Position numbers and translations under genes: made by a program. This document shows, piece after piece, positions 24,184 to 38,500 of a stretch of 64,000 nucleotides of DNA. Under the pieces are notes generated by a model, which saw only the letters and a program-made list of their open reading frames with translations, ran no database searches and was not told the DNA's origin. The stretch is from Henricia sp. BOLD:AAB3569. Its lineage: Eukaryota; Echinodermata; Asteroidea; Spinulosida; Echinasteridae. The stretch covers positions 868,001 through 932,000 of the forward strand of contig JBBELK010000326.1 of the NCBI GenBank assembly GCA_037783545.1, read 5' to 3'. The first letter of the stretch is position 1; each line of letters begins with the position of its first letter.

Positions 24184-24700
24184 ATGGAAATGTTCGTCAA
24201 CATTGTCTGATTCATTAGTTCAATATTTGACTTCAAGTGCAGCAATAATTTGAATGTTTAGGTTGAATTCCATATCCGACCACTATAAACGTCTTTATTC
24301 TGTAAATGAAAAATAAACAATGCATGTTAGAACAATTTTGATGATAAAAATGAGAAATAAAATTATGACATGTCTGATTTTAGGTCCCCAGCCTGGATTT
24401 CCATTGTTATAAAACCATGTAAAATTTTAGTTTAGTTGTAAAAACTAAGAGAGAAATTTTCATGATTTTTAAATTTTTTCCCACTGCTGTCCAACATTGT
24501 CCAAGGAAATGTTCGTCAACATTGTCTGATTCATTAGTTCAATATTTCTCTTCAAATGCAGAAATAATTTGAATTTTTAGGTTGAATTCCATATCCGACC
24601 ACTGTAAACGTCTTTATTTTGTATTGAATGAAAAATAAACAATGCATGTTAGAACAACTTGGTCTGATGATAAAAATGAGAAATACAATTCTGTTATAGC
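24184..24700. repeat. Direct repeat, about 170 bp, offset near 320 bp
   Basis: GGAAATGTTCGTCAACATTG at 24186 starts a block through AACAATGCATGTTAGAACAA that recurs from 24506. It adjoins the satellite array but is not the same unit. Confidence 0.7.
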
Positions 24701-24777
24701 ATTGGTTTTGGTGCATATTTTGACGGGAAATGGATGCAAGGTCGTTGGTCCTCTGAATTAATGACGAACCCACCATC

Positions 24778-27700
24778 CAAGTCATTTCTAAGACATTTTA
24801 AAAAACGTCAATTTTTGGCCAATTTTGATAAAAATTGATGGACTAACCCCTTGTGATTTTTTTAATTTTTGGCCAAAAATGTTATGATTTAGATTTTCCT
24901 TAAAATTGCAGGAAATGTTGCTTAGGACCCATAGATGATATTCCTTGAATTTAACATTGACTGGTCATCTAGAAAATAAAATATGAAATTTGGAAAATTT
25001 GAAAATTTGTTGAATATTTGCCAAATTGTCCATTTTTCTTAGAAATAAGGTTCCAGACAGTCTAAGTTTTCAATATGAGTCATTTCTAAGACATTTAAAA
25101 AAACGTCAATTTTTGGCCAATTTTGATAAAAATTGATGGACTAACCCCTTGTGATTTTTTAATTTTTGGCCGAAAATGTTATGATTTAGATTTTCCTTAA
25201 AATTGCAGGAAATGTTGCTTAGGACCCATATATGATATTCCTTGAATTTAACATTGACTGGTCATCCAGAAAATAAAATATGAAATTTGGAAAATGTTTA
25301 GATTTTGAGAAAATTTGTTGAATATTTGCCAAATTGTCCATTTTTCTTAGAAATAAGGTTCCAGACAGGCTAAGTTTTCATTATGAGTCATTTCTAAGAC
25401 ATTTTCAAAAACGTCAACTTTTGGCCAATTTTGATAAAAATTGATGGACTAACCCCTTGTAATTTTTTTAATTTTTTGCCAAAAATGTTATGATTTAGAT
25501 TTACCTTAAAATTGCAGGAAATGTTGCTTAGGACCCATAGATGATATTCCTTGAATTTAACATTGACTGGTCATCCAGAAAATAAAATATGAAATTTGGA
25601 AAATGTTTATATTTTGAGAAAATTTGTTGAAAATTTGCCAAATTGTCCATTTTTCTTAGAAATAAGGTTCCAGACAGGCTAAGTTTTTAATATGAGTCAT
25701 TTCTAAGACATTTTAAAAAACGTCAATTTTTGGCCAATTTTGATAAAAGTTGATGGACTAACCCCTTGTGATTTTTAAAATGTTTGGCCAAAAATGTTGC
25801 TTAGGACCCATAGATGATATTCCTTGAATTTAACATTGACTGGTCATCCAGAAAATAAAATATGAAATTTGGAAAATGTTTAGATTTTGAGAAAATTTGT
25901 TGAATATTTGCCAAATTGTCAATTTTTCCTAGAAATAAGGTTTCAGACAGTCTAAGTTTTCAATATGAGTCATTTCTAAGACATTTTAAAAAACGTCAAT
26001 TTTTGGCCAATTTTGATAAAAATTGATGGACTAACCCCTTGTAATTTTTTTAATTTTTGGCCAAAAATGTTATGATTTAGATTTTCCTTAAAATTGCAGG
26101 AAATGTTGCTTAGGACCCATAGATGATATTCCTTGAATTTAACATTGACTGGTCATCCAGAAAATAAAATATGAAATTTGGAAAATGTTTATATTTTGAG
26201 AAAATTTGTTGAAAATTTGCCAAATTGTCCATTTTTCTTAGAAATAAGGTTCCAGACAGGCTAAGTTTTTAATATGAGTCATTTCTAAGACATTTTAAAA
26301 AACGTCAATTTTTGGCCAATTTTGATAAAAGTTGATGGACTAACCCCTTGTGATTTTTAAAATGTTTGGCCAAAAATGTTGCTTAGGACCCATAGATGAT
26401 ATTCCTTGAATTTAACATTGACTGGTCATCCAGAAAATAAAATATGAAATTTGGAAAATGTTTAGATTTTGAGAAAATTTGTTGAATATTTGCCAAATTG
26501 TCAATTTTTCCTAGAAATAAGGTTTCAGACAGTCTAAGTTTTCAATATGAGTCATTTCTAAGACATTTTAAAAAACGTCAATTTTTGGCCAATTTTGATA
26601 AAAATTGATGGACTAACCCCTTGTGATTTTTTTAATTTTTGGCCAAAAATGTTATGATTTAGATTTTCCTTAAAATTGCAGGAAATGTTGCTTAGGACCC
26701 ATAGATGATATTCCTTGAATTTAACATTGACTGGTCATCCAGAAAATAAAATATGAAATTTGGAAAATGTTTAGATTTTGAGAAAATTTGTTGAAAATTT
26801 GCCAAATTGTCAATTTTTCTTAGAAATAAGGTTCCAGACAGGCTAAGTTTTTAATATGAGTCATTTCTAAGACATTTTAAAAAACGTCAATTTTTGGCCA
26901 ATTTTGATAAAAATTGATGGACTAACCCCTTGTGATTTTTTTAAATTTTTGGCCAAAAATGTTATGATTTAGATTTTCCTTAAAATTGCAGGAAATGTTG
27001 CTTAGGACCCATATATGATATTCCTTGAATTTAACATTGACTGGTCATCCAGAAAATAAAATATGAAATTTGGAAAATGTTTATATTTTGAGAAAATTTG
27101 TTGAAAATTTGCCAAATTGTCCATTTTTCTTAGAAATAAGGTTCCAGACAGGCTAAGTTTTTAATATGAGTCATTTCTAAGACATTTTAAAAAACGTCAA
27201 TTTTTGGCCAATTTTGATAAAAGTTGATGGACTAACCCCTTGTGATTTTTAAAATGTTTGGCCAAAAATGTTGCTTAGGACCCATAGATGATATTCCTTG
27301 AATTTAACATTGACTGGTCATCCAGAAAATAAAATATGAAATTTGGAAAATGTTTAGATTTTGAGAAAATTTGTTGAATATTTGCCAAATTGTCCATTTT
27401 TCCTAGAAATAAGGTTCCAGACAGGCTAAGTTTTTAATATGAGTCATTTCTAAGACATTTTAAAAAACGTCAATTTTTGGCCAATTTTGATAAAAATTTA
27501 TGGACTAACCCCTTGTGATTTTTTTAAATTTTTGGCCAAAAATGTTATGATTTAGATTTACCTTAAAATTGCAGGAAATGTTGCTTAGGACCCATAGATG
27601 ATATTCCTTGAATTTAACATTGACTGGTCATCCAGAAAATAAAATATGAAATTTGGAAAATGTTTATATTTTGAGAAAATTTGTTGAAAATTTGCCAAAT

Positions 27701-29152
27701 TGTCCATTTTTCTTAGAAATAAGGTTCCAGACAGGCTAAGTTTTTAATATGAGTCATTTCTAAGACATTTTAACAAACGTCAATTTTTGGCAAATTTTGA
27801 TAAAAGTTGATGGACTAACCCCTTGTGATTTTTAAAATGTTTGGCCAAAAATGTTGCTTAGGACCCATAGATGATATTCCTTGAATTTAACATTGACTGG
27901 TCATCCAGAAAATAAAATATGAAATTTGGAAAATGTTTAGATTTTGAGAAAATTTGTTGAATATTTGCCAAATTGTCCATTTTTCCTAGAAATAAGGTTC
28001 CAGACAGTCTAAGTTTTCAATATGAGTCATTTCTAAGACATTTTAAAAAACGTCAATTTTTGGCCAATTTTGATAAAAATTTATGGACTAACCCCTTGTG
28101 ATTTTTTTAATTTTTGGCCAAAAATGTTATGATTTAGATTTTCCATAAAATTGCAGGAAATGTTGCTTAGGACCCATAGATGATATTCCTTGAATTTAAC
28201 ATTGACTGGTCATCCAGAAAATAAAATATGAAATTTGGAAAATGTTTAGATTTTGAGAAAATTTGTTGAAAATTTGCCAAATTGTCAATTTTTCTTAGAA
28301 ATAAGGTTCCAGACAGGCTAAGTTTTTAATACGAGTCATTTCTAAGACATTTTAAAAAACGTCAATTTTTGGCCAATTTTGATAAAAGTTGATGGACTAA
28401 CCTCTTGTGATTTTAAAAATTTTTGGCCAAAAATGTTATGATTTAGATTTTCCTTAAAATTGCAGGAAATGTTGCTTAGGACCCATAGATGATATTCCTT
28501 GAATTTAACATTGACTGGTCATCCAGAAAATAAAATATGAAATTTTGAAAATGTTTAGATTTTGAGAAAATTTGTTGAATATTTGCCAAATTGTCCATTT
28601 TTCCTAGAAATAAGGTTCCAGACAGTCTAAGTTTTCAATATGAGTCATTTCTAAGACATTTTAAAAAACGTCAATTTTTGGCCAAAAATGTTATGATTTA
28701 GATTTTCCTTAAAATTGCAGGAAATGTTGCTTAGGACCCATAGATGATATTCCTTGAATTTAACATTGACTGGTCATCCAGAAAATAAAATATGAAATTT
28801 GGAAAATGTTTAGATTTTGAGAAAATTTGTTGAAAATTTGCCAAATTGTCCATTTTTCTTAGAAATAAGGTTCCAGACAGGCTAAGTTTTCAATATGAGT
28901 CATTTCTAAGACATTTTAAAAAACGTCAATTTTTGGCCAATTTTAATTTTTGGCCAAAAATGTTATGATTTAGATTTTCCTTAAAATTGCAGGAAATGTT
29001 GCTTAGGACCCATAGATGATATTCCTTGAATTTAACATTGACTGGTCATCCAGAAAATAAAATATGAAATTTGGAAAATGTTTATATTTTGAGAAAATTT
29101 GTTGAAAATTTGCCAAATTGTCCATTTTTCTTAGAAATAAGGTTCCAGACAG
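24778..29152. repeat. Satellite array with ~309- and ~273-bp monomers
   Basis: The word GAGTCATTTCTAAGACATTT recurs about 15 times. Spacing is mainly about 309 bp or about 273 bp. The short form lacks roughly 36 bp (TTATGATTTAGATTTTCCTT and the following bases) and is linked to GATAAAAGTTGATGG. Long and short monomers are ordered in dimers and trimers, a higher-order repeat. The last two units carry further internal deletions. The array stops abruptly inside a monomer after CCAGACAG, where the terminal repeat of the giant element begins at 29153. Noncoding. Confidence 0.93.
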
Positions 29153-29522
29153 AAACAAAGAACAAAGCCACAAGAGGACAAATTTACGAAAAGACAAACT
29201 CCAAATCAAAGGACAAAACGGCAAGAGGACAAATTTACGAAAAGACATAGTAAAAATCAACCAAAAGACAAATCGACATAAGGACAAAGTTACAAAAGGG
29301 TCGTTTTCACAAAAGGACGCCCTCACACGCAAAGGACGTTTTCACAAAAGGACGTCAACACACACGCAAAGGTCGTTTTCACAAGAGGACGTCAACACAC
29401 ACACGCAAAGGTCGTTTTCACAAGAGGACGTCCACAAACACGCAAAGAACGTTTTCATAAAAGGACAAATTTTTGATAACTTAACTATTGTCGAACGCTG
29501 GGGGCGCTTGTTCAGATATCCA
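29153..29522. repeat. Left terminal inverted repeat of the giant transposon
   Basis: Outer part: irregular 9-14-bp modules such as AAGAGGACAAATTTACG and AAAGGACAAA. Middle: three to four units of about 40 bp containing CGTTTTCACAAGAGGACGTC and ACACGCAAAGG. Inner end: TCGAACGCTGGGGGCGCTTG, followed within 20 bp by the integrase start codon. The whole is the reverse complement of 62808-63345 with few substitutions, but lacks the outermost ~90 bp and an inner ~120-bp module of the right copy. The modules are likely transposase-binding sites, and the repeat may contain the promoter. Confidence 0.9.
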
Positions 29523-29531
29523 CGGCCAGTA

Positions 29532-32500
29532 ATGGCGGCGCTGGATGTTGGTGGTGTTGTATGCCGGAACATACGAAACCGAGTTTATCGACTGCACACG
29601 GCCATTGAAAATGGCGACAATACTGTAGGCAGTATTCAGTATAGGTTAGACAGTTTGTGCAGAGATGTTCTTCAATATCGGGAACATCTTCCAGATTATG
29701 AGGAAGTGTCGAATTGTTTGGTGTATGCGAAGAATATCGTTGATAATGTTTTAGTTGATGACGACGCACACGACATCGATGCCGACGGCCTACGTCATGT
29801 ACCGCAACAAGCTGAACGTCGTTGTCCTCGATCTACTGTGGGTGGTGTTGGTCGACCGAAATATATTATTACCGACGAGCAACTTCGTTTTTTTATAGGT
29901 GAGTAAAAGTCTTCAATGTAGTCTGTACTCTATCTGGTACTAGTCCGAGTGGGTAACCGTCCGAGTAATACGTACCTGTCAATTGTAATCCCGGCCCTGG
30001 GGAGTGAGGGGACCCGGGACTAGCGAGGACTGGGCCGAGGATGTCCAAGACCAAGTGGCCCAGCGTGATGCTCCCGCAACGTCCCCGCTACGTGCCTGGC
30101 CGTGTGGGGCACTTGATTTTGTACATCCCGGCTAACCCCGGCCCCAGTATGCGGGGCATTATTGTACAACCCCCGCACAATCCCGGCCCTGACATGATTG
30201 ATGTGGGGCATTTCGGACAACCCCCAACATGCGGAGCACCCCACATGCATGGCATTTGTCACAAATTTTCCATTGCCTACCTACTTTGTGTAAAAAAATC
30301 TGGCACTGCATGCAGTATATTAACTATAGGTGGTACAACCCCAGCAAGTCCCCGCTATTGCCACAGTAGGGCGGGGCAGCAATTCCGGATATATGTCCCC
30401 GCTATTGTTCCGGTAGAGCGGGGAAACACAATTGTACAACCCGGCACAGTAGTCGACTTTTCCCGATGATTCTTTTAAACAGCAAAAAACTTGTCTAACG
30501 TAATTTTTCCTTGCATTTTCTCTATACTCGTGGCTGCTTTAACCAATGTGCCGTCGAGGCCCATACATCATAATTCTGCAAACATGGCAAACGATACAAT
30601 ACCACAAGAGGGCAGGATTGCTATGCGCTGATTGGCTGTGAACTGTAGCCGGCTGTGACCCCACAACCCGCCCTCTTGTAGTATTGTATTGTTTGCAGAA
30701 TTATGGGCCTCCACGAAAAATTGGTTAAGCAGCCATGAGTACGGAGAAAATGCAAAGAAAAATTATGTTGGACGTATTTTTTGAATCATCGGGAAAAGTC
30801 GACCACTGTGCAGAATTTCAGACATTCCAAGGACCTCCAAAGGACCATGGTATGTTTTTTAAAGTTTAATTTTGACTAAGGTGAAATTTCCAGATTCATA
30901 AACAGGTCTATCTTGGTCATGCAGTCATGGCCAAGATGGCGCCGTGGTACTTTTAGAAGGCTAAAAGTGTTGTTTTTGACGTTTATATTGGGACGTTATC
31001 ATTTTCTATATAACACTTTTAGCCCTTAACATTTTAACCCCCTTCGTCGTGTGGAACATTCGAGCACGCCCTCAATAGTCCAAATACCCGTGTGAAAATT
31101 CTTACCGTAAATTCCAAATCAGACATTTAAAAGCACACCATGGAGGTCCTTGTAATCTCAAGACTTCTGTACCCTTGTCGTTCATTGTCCATGATGACTC
31201 AAACATCAAAAAAGGATAAAAGGGAGCAAAATTTGGCGTAAAATCGACAAATCTGGACAGACGGGAGACTTGACCATGTTGACTTCGCTACTATCGCGTC
31301 AAAAGAAAAGTAGTCCCACCAACGCGGCTGGATTTTGTTTAGCCTAGACTGGCCCCCTGTCTATGTGCGCTACGCTGCTCTTGCTCATATACAACGCGTG
31401 GGGAAGTAAATATGTGGACAGGGGGCCAGTCTAGGCTAAACAAAATCCATCCGCGTTGGTGGGACTACTTTCCTTTTGACGCGGCCTAGCATGAAGTCTG
31501 TGGTACCACGCTGACTGAAAATTTTTGATTTTACCCCAAATTTTGCTCCCTTTTACCTTTTTTTATGTTTGAGTCATCATGGACAATGAACGACAAGGGT
31601 ACAGAAGTCTTGAGATTACAAGGACCTCCATGGTGTGCTTTTTAAATGTCTGATTTGGAATTTACGGTAATAATTTTCACACAGGTATTTCGACTCTTGA
31701 GGGCATGCTCGAATGTTCCACACAACGAAGGGGGTTAAAATGTTAAGGGGCTAAAAGTGTTATATAGAAAATGATAACGTCCCAATATAAACGTCAAAAA
31801 CAACACTTTTAGCCTTCTAAAAGTAGCGCCGTGGAGAATAAAACTTTATCAACTAAAAGTGATTCATCACGTCCCAATGTAAACGTCAGAAAATCACTTA
31901 TAGCCTTCTAAAAGTAGAACATCCCATAGGTTTTGTGCAAGGGGTTCTTGGCAGCTGTCATGGATTGTTCAAGTTTTTTATATATTTGTGAGCTATGTTC
32001 ATTCTAATGTTTTATGTACATTGCTTCTTTACTACCCGGTTTACAGGTCAGTTGAATTGTTCTGTGAAAGACACAGCCAGGTGTTTCTCTGTCAGTGAGA
32101 GAACTATAAAGAGGCGTCTTCAAGAATATGGCATCTTAATTCGCAACCTGTACAGTGAAATAGAAGACGGTGAACTAGATGATCGAGTGGACTTTGTTTT
32201 GAATCATATGCCAAGGGCAGGTAAGTACCCAACCACCTCTTTCTCAATAGTGTTCACCTACATGTAATGCACCCAGTGTTAATGTTCTCCACTGCTAAAA
32301 GTCAGTATATGATTGGGTTTTGAGTTGCTTCACTTGTTTAAGTCATTAGATTGATATATATATAAGGCCACCTCTTTATAAGGGGCCATCTGCCTAAAGT
32401 GCCCACATCAGTTTGGTCAACATCAGTTTGTACATATTCATATTGGGGACTGGGCCTCGGTCTAATAATGGGGCCAGTAGCCAGGTATACTCCTTTTATA

Positions 32501-35500
32501 GTAACCATAAACATACAGTGTACATGTACATGTACAGTATCATGATGTGAACTTTCTTAACGGTACATATACTTCAGTGTCATTTGGATTCTGTGCTGTT
32601 GTGTTATACTATAGGATACAAAACTGTTGACGGCTACCTCATTTCTCAAGGTGTGAGAGTGCAGAGGCAGCGAATCAGGGATAGTCTTTATCGATTAGAG
32701 CCCCATAGACAGGAATTGAGGACTATTAGTGTTATACACAGAAGGCACTACTCTGTCCCATCTCCATTGTCTCTTTGGCATATAGATGGCCACCATAAGC
32801 TCATCAGGTAAGCAAACTATTTTTCTTTTTCAATTTTTGAAAGCCTGTATTCCAAATGTCTGAACTATTTATGCATTTTTCCCCCTCAACAAGCCCAATG
32901 TTGTAATATTCTACTTCAGTTATTGATGTGATATCATGGACAATTTAAAGTTGTACTGGTCTGGGTTCATCTTGTTGAATTTCATTTTATACAGTATATT
33001 GTTTTTATATTCATTGGTTTTTCTCGTATGTGTATTTCAGATGGCGTTTTGTGACACATGGCGGCATTGATGGATACAGTCGTGCTATCGTATATCTGAA
33101 GTGCAGCACAAACAACAAGGCATCAACCGTATGTCAGCTCTTTCAAGAAGCAGTGTTAAATTGGGGTCTGCCTTCAAGGGTACGTTCAGACCATGGAGGG
33201 GAAAACACACAAGTTGCAGCACTCATGCTTCTGCATCCCTTAAGAGGACCAGGACGGGGATCTTTCATTACAGGTCGCAGTGTTCACAACACCAGGATAG
33301 AGCGTCTCTGGCGTGACTTACATGAGCAAGTTATGAAGAGTTTCTACAAACTGTTCATGAGCTTTGAGAGGAGAGGCATTTTTGATCCTGATAATGACCT
33401 ACACATGTCCTGCCTACATGCTGTTTTTTTACCACGTATCAACCACAGCATCGAGTGTTTTGTTGACATGTGGAATAACCATAAGATGAGAACTGCTGGA
33501 AACAGAACCCCACTCCAACTGTTTGTGACAGGGCTTCACACCAACAGAGGATCATCACTCTCTAATGAGTACTTTGACAACATGAATGAGGTACATGTAG
33601 GGTTTAAGGCATTTGATGACATACGTGTAGCATGTATTGCCTAATAATAAATTTGATTTTAAAGGCCTTATCAGTGGTTTTTTTGTTGAGCAACTCTACA
33701 AACAAACCGGTATACATGTAAATCGAAGGACATCAAAAACCTTTCTGTAGACATTTTACTTTCATCAAATGTACCTGTTTTCCAAAAACAAGACTTGGCT
33801 TAATATTCTAAATTCATCTCATCATTCTCAGTCAGTCGCGTACGTACGTGTCCACTTTGTGGCTCGTGTCATACTGGTTGTGTGTCCCGACCAGTCAGTA
33901 GTCTACCTACAGAAAGTGTGCAAAGCCTGAATCGTGCGGGTTCCTAACTTCTAAGTAAATAATTTGCAACTGATCTAAACAAATTTCATCTATTATTCTC
34001 TGGGAAAAATATATTATCTCGTGCAGAAAAATTTCAATGCATAGTTGCTAACAATGGCAGCGTCGCTAGACCATTTTGATGGGGGTGGGTGTGACCAAAA
34101 TGTTGGTGTGACTGAAATTTTCCGGGCCTTCGCGGAGTCGCTCAGTGGGGAAGGGGGGAAGGGCCACATGCCAACACACATGTAATACTAACCTTAACTC
34201 CCTAGGATGTATACAGTATGTAAAATCATATTTTGGAGGATTATGAGGAGTGTTAGGGTTAACGAATTGTATTTCCAGCGCTGTAATGCCACTGCTGACA
34301 TAGTCGGTAATATACTTGTTATTCTTCTTTTATTTTTCCCCCTGACAGAACCATGGATTTGCCAACAGTACCATGATTTTGCCGACAAAAAATGATTAAT
34401 GAGGGGGGAGGTAGAGGTAGGGGTAGGGGTAGGGGTAGGGGTAGGGGGGGTCATATCCCCGACACCCACCCTGCCCCCCTCCCTTAGCGATTCAATTTTT
34501 ACTTTAAATGTTTTCGTAGTGAACTCGTTGATTACTACATTTTGGGTTATTGCAAATAAAACAGTGGGCCTTTACATTGCAATTACTTTAGTACAGAGAT
34601 TTTATTTTAAACTTCAAATTAGTTTCTGACAGGCCCCAGTGACTACAGTTTTGTAGTTAAAGGCAGTATACATCATTGGTAAGCCCTTACAAACAGTGTC
34701 ATATAGTGTCATCTTCCTGTATGAATAAAGATATGCATTATTAAAACCAACCTCAGTAAAATCTAGCTCCATACCTCGTCAAACTTTTGAGAAAACAGTG
34801 AAAAACCGTGTCGTTTTTCTTCCGAAATTGTGTGAAACAAAATGTCGAGGCGAGTTTTTGTACTAGCGCCCTCTTGCGATAAAATACATTACTGCAGGGA
34901 TAAGCAGGCACTGTTTCATGTTTACGTAGTTTCTTCTAATACAACAGCCGTTTGATGTGCGCAAATCAAGTAATCCGACACCGTCTGTACGCGCGCTAGT
35001 TGGCCGGCTGGTTGGCAGCCGAGGTCAATTATATATGTATTTATATACCTCATACATTGAGTCTCGTTAACTGATTGGTTAAAAGCAGATCACCTGACAT
35101 GGAATAGTTTAACCATTTCCGACGGCAACTAAAAAAAGTACTATTGTTTGACCTTTGCGTCATAGGTCAAAGGATAGTACAATTTTGGGCAACTGAAAAA
35201 GTACTATTGTTTGACCTCTGCGTCATAGGTCAAAAATACCAATAATTTTGACACATAAAATCAATGTATGAGGTATATAAAACAAATATTGACTGCTCTT
35301 TATTCGGGTTATGGAGCAAACTATCGTCCCTCGGTTATTTTGAGACGGCAGGCCTGCTATTTTCCCTCGGCCTACGGCCTCGGGAAAATAGCCCTCGGCC
35401 TACGGCCTCGGGAAAATAGCAGGCCTGCCGTCTCAAAATAACCTCGGGACGATAGTTTGCACCATCACCCTCATGAGCAGTCAATATTTGTATAACAGTG

Positions 35501-38500
35501 TACTAGTATATGGCACATGCACAGTATAGTAAACCGTATTCGTTGTACACGGTACGTGTTTTGTAGTAAATGTGTGTGTGTCATTACAAAAAAAGAGGAA
35601 AATGCAGATTTTTTTATTTATTTTCCGTATAAATACCATACACCCGCGCCACTAATGCTTCATAATATGACATAACACCCAACTGAGAAAGTGTAAATAT
35701 GGCGAGGAAACATGATTTTAGGGGTGAAAATGTAATGTTTTTCTTTGAATTTTTATGCCATATGTTCCATAGATTTAGTGCATGAAGTCAATTTTCAATG
35801 GGATATGAGGAAACAAGAGGAAATCAGCTGATCAACTGAAAAGTTTTGTGAATTTTTTACAACTTTTGTGAAAACAAGGTGACGAGTTTGTTGAAAAACG
35901 CATGTTTTTGTGAATTTCAAACTCTCGGCCGGTTTTGTAGAATATTGGCAATTTTTGTGACATTTTCACAAAAGTGGTAAATTAATTTCACAAAACACTT
36001 ACATGTACTTCTGCACCGCTAACAAAAAGAGACAAAGACCAAAGACATTCTTTATTTTTCTTAAATTGTGTTTATTTCAAATAAAGGCAGTATACATCAT
36101 AGGTGAAAATTTGGGGTTGCAGGTTCGAACCTTCCCACGGCTACGGTACCTGTGCCCTTGGGCAAGGCACTCAACCACACTTGCTCCATCCTTCGGAAGG
36201 GATATAAAGCCGTTGGTCCAGTGTGTTAGGTAATGGAAACGCACTCTAAAGATCCCAGAGCATTCTTTCGTGAAGAGCAAGGGGGATCATCCCCGGTGTC
36301 TCTGGCCATTTCTAATTCTAATTCTTCATGGTTTCCTCACGCTTGCGAGTGACAGTGCAATGAGCACTATTGAGGAATCCTTGGTATGAATACCAGAAAG
36401 AAATAATAATAATAATAATTAGTCAAATAGTGTTATCTCCCTGTGTGATTGAAAAACAACCCGAGTAAAAAAATCAGCTCTTTACTTCGTCTAACTTTTG
36501 AGAAAAGTCAAAAACCGGGCCGTTATTGTCCTAAAATATTGCGTGGTTATTAATCTGAGAATTTCACATCAATATAGGCCTATGTACATCTACACTTTCG
36601 CTCACTTCTTGAATAAACACGCAACATTTTGATACAACCACCCGATTTTTCCGAGCTGCATACGTTTCCCGTACGCGTATCATGGTCCCTTGCGATGATG
36701 TCACGCGTACGGGAAACGTATGCGGCTCGGAAAAACTCGGTGGTAATAGACAGTTTCGGCAAGCTCAAAATCCACGCGCGTATAGCTATCTGTATACAAA
36801 GTGACTTGCATTCATATTTTTGATAGAAGGTTCACAATGTCTACTAAGCTCCATATGGGACTAAACTTCAAGCTCGTGACAAAATCCCATTCCTGTGTAA
36901 AGTTTGTGCACTCCCAGTAGATTAGTGCACTGGAAATGTCGATTTAGTTTGTTTTGCGGAAAATAGGCCTAGTCACACCCGTCTATTGAGATAGGTGCTT
37001 GTACATTTTTTAATATTAGTGGTTATTGATTGCAATCCAGATCATCAGTCCCAAGGAAACAACCAAACTTGAGATGAGAGAAAAATCGTGAGGGCCTAAT
37101 CAGGATTTGAACCTGATACCTCTGACTCGCTAGACAGATGCTGTACTAGCCGAGCTATAAGGCACAGTTAATATTAATCCTGAGGGGGTATTACCATATA
37201 GTATTTTATATCAATGGTGATCGGGCAACATACCACACATGTATGTTGTGTTCAGTCCCAAGTAAAAGAACGTATGATGTCAATTGCCATATTGATTAGC
37301 CGAAAATATGAAACACCAATTAGTATTATACAGTCAACATGGTCAAACACTAATAATAAGAGCACTGTTAAATACAAAGTAGTCATGCCTCTAACAAGGA
37401 AACATTTAGGTCCCAAGTCTTTGTTTTCGTTTGTTTTTAAGACTGATAATACTTGATTACTCTTATAACAAAGTAATTTATCAGTGTTATACTGTATTTG
37501 GTAACACACAAAGGGTGGCGCTTTCACTTGAGTAGATTTATGCACATATCAATTGCATCTGGAAAATTGTATTGAATTATGTATAAATCTGTACCTATCT
37601 TGGCAGCCTGAAGGTGCTAAATCCGTCACTGGAAGGGGAAGGGGGAAGGGGGAGAGGTAGGCCTTCCAGAGGAAGGGGTCAAAAAGGCAGCCAGGGGAGG
37701 GCCAGAGAAGGCCTAGAGGCAGAAGAGCTGCTCTCCAACCTGTTAGACAAGGCCAACCAGTCATCGATTTACCAGATCAGCGACGGCAAAGACTTAAGGG
37801 GCGTTCACACTATCGCGGAAAATTCACACTTTCGCGCTGCGCTCACCGCATTGCATGAGTTCCTAATCGCCGATTATTCCAAAATAGAAAATTCCACTCT
37901 GGTAACTTGGGGCTTCTTTGATACCTCACTGGCTGCGCGTTGGAAAGGTCAGCGCACCGCGGTCAAAGTTCAACAAATTTGAACTTTGACCCAGCTCAAA
38001 ACGTTTTGCGCATCGCGATAGGCCGCGCACAAGCGGCAAACCAGTTTGTGTACAAACCAATGGAACAGTGTGATTTTTCCGCGATAGTGTGAACGCCCCT
38101 TAAGAGTATGCAAAACTTAGACTGGGTGAAATAACACAGTAAACTCTTGTCATAACACCCCTGATATAAAGCTCTTCTTGATATAAAGCGCCCTGCCATT
38201 ATTCTCCGCATCGTGTATGCATTGGTTATAGCACTCTCTGGATATAAAGCTCAAATTATTCCGGTCTCTTGAAGAAAGCTATAATGAGAGTTTACTGTAA
38301 CCCCAGAGCACATTACCATGCACGGACACCCAGAATTTCCCATGTTATAACATATATATACCATATATATACTCTCTAACAAAAGAAACTGTGCATGGTA
38401 AAAATTAATGTATTTTTTCAAGAAGGTAGAAAATAAACACCAAATTCACAGACAATATTCTCCGACATTGTTAGAAAAAGGTTATGCACTCAAAACCTGC

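Noticed and set aside
24778..29152. Repeat array considered as CRISPR-like
   Set aside because: Monomers are about 300 bp and contiguous with no unique spacers, in a eukaryotic setting. It is a satellite.
29118..29906. A 262-residue uninterrupted frame
   Set aside because: It runs from the satellite through the terminal repeat modules into integrase exon 1. Only the part from the ATG at 29532 to the donor at 29898 is credible coding sequence.
33030..33644. A 204-residue frame taken as the whole integrase C-terminus
   Set aside because: A GT donor after codon 428 (33590/33591) joins in phase to an acceptor at 44808, and the exon beyond encodes the acidic tail I expect for this family. The stop at 33644 is intronic.
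34408..34447. (GGGGTA)n as telomeric repeat
   Set aside because: The unit is not TTAGGG, the run is about 40 bp and lies inside an intron.
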